A stretch of 40,095 nt of DNA, taken from positions 1 through 40,095 of IMG/VR virus record IMGVR_UViG_3300031825_000039. One strand, given 5' to 3'. Shown piece by piece: positions 7,055 to 14,346 of this stretch. How positions within the stretch are numbered: position 1 is the stretch's first letter; every line of letters starts with the position of its first letter. The notes below the pieces were generated by a model. That model searched no databases. It was not told the DNA's origin and worked only from the letters and a program-made list of their open reading frames with translations. Made by a program: the position numbers and the translations under genes. Source of the DNA: a virus.

Positions 7055-7609
7055 GTGATGGCCTCCTATGGTGTTGGGATTCTGGTTGTCGCCTATGCGC
7101 AGTTGCGGGCCGCCGCGCGCGCGGTCGACCAGGGCGAGGTGATTCATGAGCATCGGTCCGAGCCTAGCGTCGTAGGGCTGACCGTCCGGGGTCACGCCAT
7201 CCTCGAAGATCACCTCGGCGGAGTAGCCCATGGACAGCTCGCGCTTGCCTGCCTCGTAGTCGGCGATAGCGGAGGCGTCCATCAGCACCAGCGGCACGCG
7301 GACGAACTCGCCGTCGCGCACCACTTCGCCGCCGGTCTGGCCAATGGCAACGTCCTTCCAGTTCTGGGCGGTGACCGTTTCGGGAGGATGGTCATTGGTC
7401 ATCGGCCGATAGGCGTAGGAGCGCATGGCATCCTGGGCGAACACCGACTCCGGCGGTCGGTAGACGCGGATGATCGGTATGTCCGGCTTGTCCAGTTCGG
7501 AACCCAGGTATTCCTGAATGCCAACGCTTGCCACCCGAGCATCGGCCACGAGGTAGCCGTCAGTCGTCCGGCGCGTACCGGAGACCGTTACGGAATCATG
7601 AAGAAGCAT
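6515..7609 (-). CDS. Prohead protease-scaffold fusion (DUF2213)
   Basis: A 364-residue protein with two parts. Residues 1 to about 170 match the DUF2213 family, probable prohead serine proteases of the herpesvirus-assemblin type: TNDHPPE supplies a histidine, RELSMGYSAEV the likely serine, and NHLALVDRARGG a conserved end block. Residues about 200-364 are a charged coiled coil (DAELAKKDAELDGLKAKQ) typical of internal scaffolds. The ATG follows GAGGAA with seven-base spacing. A second start inside the gene would make the scaffold part alone. Proteolysis should clear the scaffold before DNA packaging. Confidence 0.8.
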   Translation of the reverse strand: MLLHDSVTVSGTRRTTDGYLVADARVASVGIQEYLGSELDKPDIPIIRVYRPPESVFAQDAMRSYAYRPMTNDHPPETVTAQNWKDVAIGQTGGEVVRDGEFVRVPLVLMDASAIADYEAGKRELSMGYSAEVIFEDGVTPDGQPYDARLGPMLMNHLALVDRARGGPQLRIGDNQNPNTIGGHHMADALRKVIVDGLTIDTTEQGAQAIEKLTKQLSDAEASKQALKDAHAVALAAKDAELAKKDAELDGLKAKQLSDAQIDDRVQARADLIAKAKTIADADYTGKSDTEIRKAAVVAKLGDSAIQGKPEAYVEARFDLLLEDSVKDPVRQHLQARDSQPNTNDNGQSAYAQRIADAWKGGSK

Positions 7610-7633
7610 TTGTGTTCCTCGGCTGAAGGCCGG

Positions 7634-9433
7634 CTATTTGGCCGGGTCCAGGTCCTCGAATATTTCGGGACCCAGCTCGATGCGGCCGCGATACGGGTCT
7701 ACCCGGCTCAGATCAATCGACCTAGGCTCATAGGTGATGGTGATGTGTGGCTGGTATTCCTCGAAGTCCCAGGACGCTCCAGCCTCTATGATTTGCACAT
7801 GACGCCAGGACAGTTCGGAGCTGTTGAACAACAGCACTACGGCGCCTTCATCACCAAGCGGCTCTACCAGGCGAGCGCCACCGGGCGCTACCGTGAGCGT
7901 TCCATCCTGCTTACCACCCCAGTCATTTCCGACCTTCATCCAGTCCAGCGCCTGCCTGCTGTAAGCGATGGTGACGTGCAGCTCATCTGCCTGAACCGTC
8001 TTCTCAAACCCCTGCGCCTTAGCCCAGGCCAGGATTTCGTCTCCGTTGAGCACCTTTCGCTGCACATAGAGCGGCCGCGGGGCGGCATCACCAATGTTGG
8101 TCGTTGCGCCACTCGTAGATCCCTGATCGGTAGGATCTCCCTGCTCCACCTCAGATAGCGCGGAGCCGTACTTCTCGATGGCCGCGTCCAGGCCGGGGAC
8201 CACGCTGTTCTCGACCAGCAGCGTCACCGCTGCCTCACTCAGCGCGTCGTCAGGGAACAACTTGGAATCCTTGAGCGTCTTGATCGTGTCGGCGGTGGTC
8301 TTTCCGATGGTTGCCCGCTCAGTCGCCGTTGACTGCCAGAGGCTGTGCCATACGTAGTGGATCGGCTCAGGACGACCACCCAGCGCCGAGCGGATCAGGC
8401 ACTCGTCCAGCATGGCCATGGCCGGCGCGATCTCCAGCTCCTGCAGCGACTGAATACGGTCGTAGTAGTTGCGGGTGTCGCTCTCCCCGGTAGCGCTCAT
8501 CCCGGCCGGCGCCTGGCCGAGTAGGCGAGTCACAGGGATGTCGGCCGCCCCGGCAACGACCTGCAAAAATCGGTCGAGAATGTCGGGAAGGGTGCTGAAG
8601 TTGGCGGTCTTGCTCTCGTACTCTTCGTCCTTGTCGAGCAGCAGCGTGCCATTGATACCCTTGGCGATGGAGGCCAGACGGAAGCGCTCCAGCAGCAGCT
8701 TCTCGTAGGCCTTGTCCTGCAGGTTCTGCATCAGGTAGGGGACGCGGATCACGTCCACCTTGGCCTCGAATACCAGGCTGGCGACGTTGGCCACGGTTGC
8801 ATCGGCATGCTTGACGGCCTCCATGATCGCCGTCAGCACCGAGTCGCCCCAGCCGAATCCGGCGCCGCAGGCCTGCTCATGATCCGGGAAAGGCGCGCCG
8901 ACGAACTCGACCAGGCGAGACGGATGAATCTCCACGGCAGAACCATGCATGCGGTATGCCCTGGGCCTGCCATAGCGAGGCGACTGCGGATCCTGCTCCA
9001 GCTCAGTGGCGGATAGCTGCCGCCGGGTCATTACGGTCAGGTAGCGGATTCCCCCGGCGCCGATGCGCTCAACCGCCAGCGGCCTGCTTGGGTCAGTCTC
9101 GCCGGTGCCAATGAACACTGCCGCGCCGCCGAACAGGCGAGCCTTGGTCAGTGCTTCGAGTATCCTGGCCTTGACGCAGAGCCGTTTCTCCTCGGCTTCG
9201 ATCAGGCCGATCTGTTCGGCATCGGCCTGCCAGGCCCGCCATTTTCGGCAGGCGTCCATGGCCGGGATGTCGACGATCTTGCGCGGTAGCCAAGCGCCGC
9301 GATAGGCGTTGATCAGTTGCTCGTCGGTCAGGAGCACTGGGGCATAGGCCGAGCCGGAGGCCTTGTCGCGCTCGGTGCCAAGATTGGCCACGAGGTTGAC
9401 CAGCTTGTCGGCCATGTAGTGGATAACGCCCAT
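7634..9433 (-). CDS. Portal protein (DUF1073 type) with C-terminal Acb1-like 2H phosphoesterase domain
   Basis: A 599-residue protein. Residues 1 to about 430 are a DUF1073/Phage_portal_3-type portal (GAWLPRKIVDIPAMDACRKWR; LLGQAPAGMSATGESDTRNYYDR), which forms the dodecameric DNA channel. After a Gly/Thr/Asp-rich linker (about 430-452), residues 453-599 form a separate domain: PLYVQRKVLNGDEILAWA, LHVTIAY (HxT, 486-488) and QPHITITYEP (HxT, 563-565). The paired HxT motifs and the YV.RKVLN start match the anti-CBASS protein Acb1 of T4, a 2H phosphoesterase that hydrolyses cyclic di- and trinucleotide alarms. Both histidines and both threonines are present, so activity is plausible. Start uncertain: 9433 or an in-frame ATG six codons later. 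Confidence 0.85.
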   Translation of the reverse strand: MGVIHYMADKLVNLVANLGTERDKASGSAYAPVLLTDEQLINAYRGAWLPRKIVDIPAMDACRKWRAWQADAEQIGLIEAEEKRLCVKARILEALTKARLFGGAAVFIGTGETDPSRPLAVERIGAGGIRYLTVMTRRQLSATELEQDPQSPRYGRPRAYRMHGSAVEIHPSRLVEFVGAPFPDHEQACGAGFGWGDSVLTAIMEAVKHADATVANVASLVFEAKVDVIRVPYLMQNLQDKAYEKLLLERFRLASIAKGINGTLLLDKDEEYESKTANFSTLPDILDRFLQVVAGAADIPVTRLLGQAPAGMSATGESDTRNYYDRIQSLQELEIAPAMAMLDECLIRSALGGRPEPIHYVWHSLWQSTATERATIGKTTADTIKTLKDSKLFPDDALSEAAVTLLVENSVVPGLDAAIEKYGSALSEVEQGDPTDQGSTSGATTNIGDAAPRPLYVQRKVLNGDEILAWAKAQGFEKTVQADELHVTIAYSRQALDWMKVGNDWGGKQDGTLTVAPGGARLVEPLGDEGAVVLLFNSSELSWRHVQIIEAGASWDFEEYQPHITITYEPRSIDLSRVDPYRGRIELGPEIFEDLDPAK

Positions 9434-9443
9434 GCTTTCTGTC

Positions 9444-10757
9444 TCAGATGATGTTCTGGAGGGTGTAGCGTCCGGCGCATGGCCAGATCGCCTCGACGCA
9501 GTAGCCGATGGCAGTTGTGATGTGCTGGTACTTGTTCTTCTGGTCTTCCTGAAAGGTCGACCCCTCCTGCAGCTGCACTGTTGCCAGGCCCTTGTCGCAC
9601 CAGGGCGCGGTGGCCGGGTTGACGAACAGGCTGCGGTGGCCGTCAGCGGTACGGATCTTGGCGCGAACCGCGTTCTGGCGATCCTTGATCGCCGGATGTG
9701 CCGGCTTCACCTTGCGGGTGTAGCTCCAGCCATTGGCGCGCAGCACCCCCTCGATATCGGAGTAGTCCGAGGCGTGCCCATGCTTCTCACCGGCCTGCCC
9801 CGCAGGGTCGCCGTAGATGAGGACGTGCTTGTTCTGGTGGCCCTTGAATTTCTCCACGAACTCCAAGGCGGACTGCTTCGAGACGGCGCTCGTGAGCACG
9901 ATCTCGTCCAGCAGGTACAGATCATCGCCGCGACGGACCCCGACAGCTGATGACAGCGGGGTGAAGTTCTGGTCATGCATCCACAGCAGCTGTTCGTGCG
10001 GCTCGATGCTGGCGCTGGTGTGGTTGTCCTTGCTGTAGTCCTCGTATATCCGGCCGGATGCCGTCTCGAACGAGGCCTCGAACTCCTGCTTGAACTGCTT
10101 GGCCGACATGGCACGCTTCATGGCGGCCATCACGTCAGGCGGCAGGATCTCGGCGGACTTCCAGTGGAACACCTTGAAGTTCGGGTCTTTGCCACTTTCG
10201 GCCTGCATGCACAGGTCGTAGTAGTGGTTCAGGCCGTCCGGCACGCCCAGCAGCCAGCACCACGCCCGATAGTCAGGGCGCGTTGGGTTGACCGTGTTCA
10301 GCGCCGGCAGGATGTTCGCCTCCCAGGCATCCGGCTTGATGTCGGCGAACTCGTCGATGCCGCCGCCCGTCCACGGGATACCCTCGATCCGCTGCGGCTT
10401 GTCCAGGCCGATGACGTGGATCTCGCTGCCGCTGGGCAGGTAAATGATCCGGTCGGACTCGCTCGGTCTTTTCGGATGCACGCAGGACAGCGTGAATGCC
10501 TTTAGGTCATCCCAGAAGATTTTCTTCGCTTGGTCATGCGTTGGAGCGGCCGCGAAGTAGATGCCTGGAACCGCAGAGGCCTGATGTACCAGGAACCGCT
10601 TGAACCGCTCCGTCTTCCCGCTCCGGCGCCCAGCAGGTACTAGGGGGAAACGAATGCCATTCGGCACGGCCGCAATGAGCGCCAGCTGTACTGGGTGGTC
10701 CTTGAGCTTGTACCAGCGGGCGAGCTGTCTATCGAGTAGTAGGTTCCCTGTACTCAT
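9444..10757 (-). CDS. terL: Terminase large subunit
   Basis: A 437-residue packaging motor. Walker A is AGRRSGKT (residues 42-49), Walker B is GGGIDEF (Asp135-Glu136), and the C-terminal half carries RNase H-like nuclease features (LWMHDQNFTP, LLDEIVL, LIYGDPAG). It would cut and translocate DNA into the prohead through the portal. The start overlaps the stop of the small subunit by four bases, and the portal gene follows ten bases after its stop. Confidence 0.93.
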   Translation of the reverse strand: MSTGNLLLDRQLARWYKLKDHPVQLALIAAVPNGIRFPLVPAGRRSGKTERFKRFLVHQASAVPGIYFAAAPTHDQAKKIFWDDLKAFTLSCVHPKRPSESDRIIYLPSGSEIHVIGLDKPQRIEGIPWTGGGIDEFADIKPDAWEANILPALNTVNPTRPDYRAWCWLLGVPDGLNHYYDLCMQAESGKDPNFKVFHWKSAEILPPDVMAAMKRAMSAKQFKQEFEASFETASGRIYEDYSKDNHTSASIEPHEQLLWMHDQNFTPLSSAVGVRRGDDLYLLDEIVLTSAVSKQSALEFVEKFKGHQNKHVLIYGDPAGQAGEKHGHASDYSDIEGVLRANGWSYTRKVKPAHPAIKDRQNAVRAKIRTADGHRSLFVNPATAPWCDKGLATVQLQEGSTFQEDQKNKYQHITTAIGYCVEAIWPCAGRYTLQNII

Positions 10758-11359
10758 CCTGGCAGCTTCGATATCAGTTCAGAGAGGACGCTCACCAACG
10801 ACTCGCCAGCGCCTGGCCCCTGCAGCTCCTTGCGCGCTCTCTCATTCGCCAGGCGCTTGGCCTCAAGATCGAGCTCAAGGTCTGGCCGATCCCATCCCTG
10901 CATCTTCGCCAGCTGCTGGATGGCCTGCAGCGGTGAGTGGGTCTTTATCTTGATTCCGTCTTTCGATGCGGCCAGCTCGGAGATGATCGCCAGCTGCTTG
11001 GGGTCTTGCAGGACTGAATCCTTGATCTTCCAGGCTGATTGGATGATCGGATTGCCGTTCTCGTCCTCTCCAAGCTCATGCGATCCGAACTCGACCAGAT
11101 CGGACAGGCTGGTACGAGCCATCATGGAAAGCCGCTCTAGCGCCTCCTGGCGCCCCATCACAGCGGCCGTTTCCGACCTTTCCCTCAATCCTGAAAGCCT
11201 TAGCGCGACCTTAGCGTTACTCAGCATGCGACTTGCAGCCACAGCAATGCTCTCGGGCTTCATCTTCTCCGCGCTGTATGCGCGCCGGTAAGCCTCGCTG
11301 GCGTTCCCGGTTTCGAGGTACGCCAGGCAGAAGGCTTCCTGCTTTGGCGTCAAACTCAT
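10754..11359 (-). CDS. terS: Terminase small subunit (Terminase_2 family)
   Basis: A 201-residue protein starting SLTPKQEAFCLAYLETGNASEAYRRAY, the classic N-terminal helix-turn-helix of the Terminase_2 family, which recognises the packaging site. The middle (RQEALERLSMMARTSLSDLVEF) and the C-terminal oligomerisation part are typical. It is coupled to terL by an ATGA overlap. Confidence 0.9.
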   Translation of the reverse strand: MSLTPKQEAFCLAYLETGNASEAYRRAYSAEKMKPESIAVAASRMLSNAKVALRLSGLRERSETAAVMGRQEALERLSMMARTSLSDLVEFGSHELGEDENGNPIIQSAWKIKDSVLQDPKQLAIISELAASKDGIKIKTHSPLQAIQQLAKMQGWDRPDLELDLEAKRLANERARKELQGPGAGESLVSVLSELISKLPG

Positions 11360-11425
11360 ATCAGGAACTCCAGATTTTCAGGCTATCCGCCTCTTGCATG
11401 CGGAACAGGCCGTCTCCTTACTGCA

Positions 11426-11692
11426 TCACACCAGCTTCTTGGCCAGCGCCACGGCCTCATCCCACAGATGCTCAACCTCGACCTCGGCCAGGTTCAGCAG
11501 GTGGCGGAGCTTCTCGGCAAAGGTGTCGATCTTGTCGACTTGAGCAATAGCAGGCGCCTGTGCGACAGCAGTTTCCTGCGCTGCCTCGATAGGGCTCTGT
11601 TCTACGGCTTGAACGGTATCGTTCATAGGTACTTCCTCGGGTTGTGGGTCATGGCGGAACAGCCATGACGGGATAAGGGATTTTAAATTCAC
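11426..11692 (-). CDS. Small protein between holin genes and terminase
   Basis: An 88-residue protein if the GTG at 11692 is used. That GTG overlaps the stop of the upstream membrane protein (GTGA) and follows GGGGAGAG by about six bases. A second good start, ATG at 11626 behind GAGGAAG, would give 66 residues. The sequence is Ala/Gln/Glu-rich with a C-terminal amphipathic helix (RHLLNLAEVEVEHLWDEAVA) and no transmembrane segment. Its place suggests a lysis or packaging accessory; no function is recognised. Confidence 0.6.
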   Translation of the reverse strand: MNLKSLIPSWLFRHDPQPEEVPMNDTVQAVEQSPIEAAQETAVAQAPAIAQVDKIDTFAEKLRHLLNLAEVEVEHLWDEAVALAKKLV

Positions 11693-11970
11693 GGTTGCTC
11701 TCCCCAGTGCCAGGACCGGCGGAATATCTCGCGCCGATGCGACCACAGGCAGGTCACGACGCCGAGATGCAGCAGGACGGGCCAGGGAGACGGCACGTAG
11801 CCCTGCGCCATCTCCACCAGCAGACCGAAGGCGCCGATGGCCACCAGGTAGAACGAAACGCTCAGGGCCGGATGCTCGAACAGGTGGACGGAGCGCAGAA
11901 ACTCCAATGCGGCCAGGACCACGAGACTGCACAGCACGCCATCCAGGCCCATAAGGATGGATGTCACCAT
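11689..11970 (-). CDS. Small membrane protein, second holin/antiholin candidate
   Basis: A 93-residue protein starting two bases after the stop of the holin gene. It has about three hydrophobic segments (GVLCSLVVLAALEFL, SFYLVAIGAFGLLVEMA, WPVLLHLGVVTCL) and a basic, Trp-rich C-terminus (SHRREIFRRSWHWG). Adjacent pairs of small membrane proteins at the head of a late operon are usually holin and antiholin or pinholin pairs. The exact role is inferred from topology and position. Confidence 0.65.
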   Translation of the reverse strand: MVTSILMGLDGVLCSLVVLAALEFLRSVHLFEHPALSVSFYLVAIGAFGLLVEMAQGYVPSPWPVLLHLGVVTCLWSHRREIFRRSWHWGEQP

Positions 11971-11972
11971 GA

Positions 11973-12293
11973 TCAGGCGCCTCGCGTTTCCAGCAGGCGC
12001 TCCGCTGCGGCCTTGATGGCGGGGATGATGTTCATTGCCAGCAGGCCGATCAGGAACGCCACTCCATTCTTGGATTCGGTATCCCCCGGTAGGCCGAAGT
12101 ACGCGACCACGAGCTGGGTGGTAAATACCGACGACAGGAACCCGGTCAGCACAGCGGCAGAGGCCTGCTTGCGGTTCAGTCCACGCAGGAACGACAGCGA
12201 CAGGATGGAGCCGGCGAACCCAGCTATGGCGACGCCGTACTTCGCAAGCACCGCGCCGGCGGCGGTCGAGGCTGGTTCTGCCATGGTCTGCAT
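11973..12293 (-). CDS. Phage holin
   Basis: A 106-residue protein (start Met-Gln-Thr-Met-Ala-Glu-Pro) with hydrophobic stretches VAIAGFAGSILSLSFL, AVLTGFLSSVFTTQLVVAYF and GVAFLIGLLAMNIIPAI, a charged cytoplasmic loop GLNRKQ and a basic C-terminus. This is the topology of class I holins. It is the first gene of the late operon, 5' of terminase. The endolysin and spanins lie at the other end of the operon, near attP. ATG at 12293 was chosen because GAGAGGG lies upstream; a second in-frame ATG three codons later could give the dual-start pattern of lambda S. Confidence 0.72.
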   Translation of the reverse strand: MQTMAEPASTAAGAVLAKYGVAIAGFAGSILSLSFLRGLNRKQASAAVLTGFLSSVFTTQLVVAYFGLPGDTESKNGVAFLIGLLAMNIIPAIKAAAERLLETRGA

Positions 12294-12372
12294 ACTCGAT
12301 AGCCCTCTCGGGCGGATAGGTGGCCCACATCGCAGCCCGCTGGGGAGCAAAGGAGCGAGGGGCCAAGAAAAA

Positions 12373-12411
12373 CAACACAAGTGTTGCATGACAACAGAAA
12401 TGTTGTATAAT
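12373..12411 (+). promoter_or_regulatory. hicAB promoter with two palindromic operators
   Basis: A perfect -10 TATAAT (12406-12411) lies 16 bases after TTGCAT (12384-12389). Two palindromes overlap it: CAACAC-AA-GTGTTG (12373-12386) and ACAACA-GAAA-TGTTGT (12391-12406). They share the ACAACA/TGTTGT half-site and cover both promoter boxes, fitting HicB-mediated autorepression. The stretch is AT-rich against its surroundings, and hicA starts 30 bases further on. Confidence 0.8.
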
Positions 12412-12440
12412 GAACCCATCAACAGCAACGAGATGGGGTG

Positions 12441-12620
12441 ATGAAGTTCAGCGAATTCAGGCGATGGCTTAAGGCCCAAGGGGCAACCTTCGAACCTGCC
12501 AAGGGCAGCCACTTCAAGGTCACCGCCCCGAACGGCAAGACAACGGTCTTCGCGGACCACGGAGCCAAGGAAATGCCGGAACCGACCCGCAAGGCGATCA
12601 TCAAGCAACTGGGGCTCTAA
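12441..12620 (+). CDS. hicA: HicA mRNA-interferase toxin
   Basis: A 59-residue protein: KFSEFRRWLKAQGATFEPAKGSHFKVTAP, then DHGAKEMPEPTRKAIIKQLGL. This matches HicA, a double-stranded-RNA-binding-fold ribonuclease that cleaves translated mRNA. The catalytic histidine in the GSH motif is present (about residue 24). It faces opposite to the late genes around it and has its own promoter, so it is a moron. The antitoxin HicB follows. Confidence 0.9.
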   Translation: MKFSEFRRWLKAQGATFEPAKGSHFKVTAPNGKTTVFADHGAKEMPEPTRKAIIKQLGL

Positions 12621-12664
12621 GAGCCCCCTCGCCTGAGCAGAACATCACCCTCCGAGGAGTGACC

Positions 12665-13090
12665 ATGTACGACTATGCGATTCGATTTGAGTCCGATGAC
12701 TCGCCCGGGCTATCCGTGTTCTGTCGCGACCTACCAGAGCTGAACAGCTACGGTGACAACGAAGAACACGCCATGTACGAGGCCGTGGATGCCATTGAGT
12801 CGACCCTGTCCATCTACGTGGACCAGCGCCGACCGATCCCGGAAGCATCCGCCCCGCAACCCGGCGAACGCGTTGTCCACCTTCCAGCAGTAACCGTGGC
12901 CAAGATCGCCTTGTGGAACACCATGATGGAGCGCGGCATGCGCAAGGCCGATCTATGCAGACTGCTGAACGCCAAGCCCGTGGCGGTCGACCGCCTGGTG
13001 GATTTCCTGCACACCTCAAAGATGGAGCAGATTGAGCAAGCCCTAACCGCGCTCGGCAAGCGCCTGGCGGTCACCATCGAAGCAGCCTGA
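12665..13090 (+). CDS. hicB: HicB antitoxin
   Basis: A 141-residue protein. The N-terminal half (YAIRFESDDSPGLSVFCRDLPELNSYGD, EEHAMYEAVDAIE) is the partly degraded RNase H-like fold of HicB that covers HicA. The C-terminal half (IALWNTMMERGMRKADLCRLLNAKPVAVDRLV) is a helix-turn-helix for binding the operators upstream of hicA. The ATG at 12665 follows GAGGAG with about six bases. The pair could stabilise the prophage or act against other phages; lysogenic expression is inferred. Confidence 0.9.
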   Translation: MYDYAIRFESDDSPGLSVFCRDLPELNSYGDNEEHAMYEAVDAIESTLSIYVDQRRPIPEASAPQPGERVVHLPAVTVAKIALWNTMMERGMRKADLCRLLNAKPVAVDRLVDFLHTSKMEQIEQALTALGKRLAVTIEAA

Positions 13091-13193
13091 TCCGCCCCCC
13101 TGCCGACAGGCGGACAGCTCGGAGCTGCCGGATGTCTGAAGCAGCAGTTAGCGTGCTGCCACGATTCCTGCATAGGAAAAAACGTGGCGCATG

Positions 13194-13225
13194 AAAAAGC
13201 CCCGACCAGATGACCGAATCGGGGC
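13194..13225 (-). terminator. Rho-independent terminator after tRNA-Met
   Basis: On the minus strand GCCCCGA pairs with TCGGGGC across a 13-base loop and is followed by TTTTT. It lies nine bases beyond the tRNA 3' end and between the candidate late promoter and the late genes, the place of lambda tR'. It would block the late operon unless polymerase is antiterminated. Confidence 0.75.
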
Positions 13226-13233
13226 TTCTGAAT

Positions 13234-13309
13234 TGGATGCGAGGGGAGGATTCGAACCTACGACCTTCAGGTTATGAGCCTGATGAGCTGGCCTCTGCTC
13301 TACCACGCA
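13234..13309 (-). tRNA. tRNA-Met(CAT), phage-encoded
   Basis: A full 76-base cloverleaf can be drawn on the minus strand: acceptor TGCGTGG/CCTCGCA, D-stem GAGC/GCTC with GG in the loop, anticodon stem TCAGG/CCTGA with loop CTCATAA (anticodon CAT), T-stem GTAGG/CCTCC with loop TTCGAAT, and an encoded CCA end. Two flaws are visible: a T-T pair in the acceptor (5:68) and a T-C mismatch in the T-stem. The discriminator is T rather than A. Elongator Met or, if the C is modified, Ile(CAT) is possible. It sits between the candidate late regulator and the late operon. Confidence 0.85.
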
Positions 13310-13352
13310 ACAGTCTGAATTTGCTCGGGGCGAGCAATGACAGGATGGAGAA

Positions 13353-13381
13353 ACTCTACTCCTAGCCGCACAATAAAGCAA
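13353..13381 (-). promoter_or_regulatory. Candidate late promoter (PR'-like)
   Basis: On the minus strand TTGCTT (13381-13376) and TAGAGT (13358-13353) are spaced by 17 bases, close to sigma-70 consensus. It lies just after the candidate late regulator gene and before tRNA-Met and its terminator, the order regulator-PR'-tR'-late genes seen in lambda. A perfect hairpin, TTGCTCG-CCC-CGAGCAA (about 13336-13320), lies 17 bases downstream of the -10 box and might be a pause element. Confidence 0.5.
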
Positions 13382-13396
13382 CGTTATCACGTCACA

Positions 13397-13987
13397 TTAT
13401 GCTGCCTCCTTCATTTCACTCAGCAGTATCGATACTGGCTGCAATGCCTTCCTGTCCAGGTCATTGCACGCATCAAGGCAGCGCTCAATGAACTCCTCCC
13501 ACTCACGAGCCCAGTTGCGTGAATCGATGCGGACTCCATAGGTCATTTCCAGCCACCCGCGGAATGCCTCCGGCGTCGGCAGCGGATCGGGCGCCGCGCC
13601 TTGTCCGCCCTGGTGTTGCCGGCGATAGCGGTACAGCACACCCATGGCGACATACCGGGCCCGCTCGCTCTTAGCCGCGGTCATCCGCTCTACCTTACTG
13701 CGAGCGATGGCGTAGACCAGCTCTTCGGCGATCTCCCGATGATCGTCATCGGCCAGCGGCGAGTACATCCAGTGCCCGAAGCATTGCAGCGTTGCTGGAA
13801 GGGTGCTGATAGCGCTCTGCACCATCCCTGCCAGCGCCTGATCGATCGCCACCTCCGTGCGCCGGTCCCGGTTGGTCTTCTGAATGCTTGCCTGCAGCAT
13901 CCCGACTTCCAGGGCGTATGCCGTGGTCGACTCGTGGCGCTGGTAGTAGGCGTCGTGCCAAAGCTGGCGTGCACTGCTAAATTTCAT
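13397..13987 (-). CDS. Candidate late-gene antiterminator (Q-position protein)
   Basis: A 196-residue protein I do not recognise by family. It has an N-terminal helical region (WHDAYYQRHESTTAYALEVG), a basic centre (SERARYVAMGVLYRYRRQH) and a Trp-rich C-terminal third. It overlaps rusA by four bases and is the last gene of the minus-strand early operon, followed by a promoter and terminator. In lambdoid phages the gene directly after rusA/ninG is the late regulator Q, which lets polymerase pass terminators. The function is inferred from position only. Confidence 0.5.
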   Translation of the reverse strand: MKFSSARQLWHDAYYQRHESTTAYALEVGMLQASIQKTNRDRRTEVAIDQALAGMVQSAISTLPATLQCFGHWMYSPLADDDHREIAEELVYAIARSKVERMTAAKSERARYVAMGVLYRYRRQHQGGQGAAPDPLPTPEAFRGWLEMTYGVRIDSRNWAREWEEFIERCLDACNDLDRKALQPVSILLSEMKEAA

Positions 13988-14346
13988 GCCGCTATCTCCC
14001 CAACCTTCACAGTAACCTTTCCGCCCTTCACGACCGGCCCGCGCACGATCCGTAAGTCATCGATCTGGCTGTCGTCTCCCCACAGCCCGGCATGGGTCAG
14101 CGCATCGCATAGCGCCTTCTCGATATTCCCCAGGTCGCGCCGGCGCCGATCCGGCATGTGGCACAGCAGCGTGACCGCCAGCCTGCCGGCGAAGCTGATG
14201 CCCAGCGGGCGCACCCGCCAGATGATCTCCTGCCGATAGGCCCGGCCCTCGGCGCTGATCAAATGCCTGCCGGCCAGCGCTCCTTTATTCGGGTGCCGGT
14301 AGTAAGCGTTCGCACTCGGCGGGAATGGCAATTCAAGCTCGATCAC
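13984..14346 (-). CDS. rusA: RusA-type Holliday junction resolvase
   Basis: A 120-residue protein starting with GTG: Met-Ile-Glu-Leu-Glu-Leu-Pro-Phe-Pro-Pro-Ser. The motifs FPPSANAYYR, RRRRDLGNIEKALCDAL and GLWGDDSQIDDL carry the acidic residues of the RusA active site (about Asp71, Asp81 and Asp91). It cuts four-way junctions made during phage recombination and before packaging. GGAGG lies eight bases before the GTG. Length equals the family norm. It overlaps its upstream neighbour by 14 bases. Confidence 0.93.
   Translation of the reverse strand: MIELELPFPPSANAYYRHPNKGALAGRHLISAEGRAYRQEIIWRVRPLGISFAGRLAVTLLCHMPDRRRRDLGNIEKALCDALTHAGLWGDDSQIDDLRIVRGPVVKGGKVTVKVGEIAA

Noticed and set aside
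7055-8158. Plus-strand frame of 367 residues opposite the protease and portal genes
   Set aside because: It lies on the wrong strand of recognised structural genes, with no start signal or known motif; explained by GC-rich third-codon effects.
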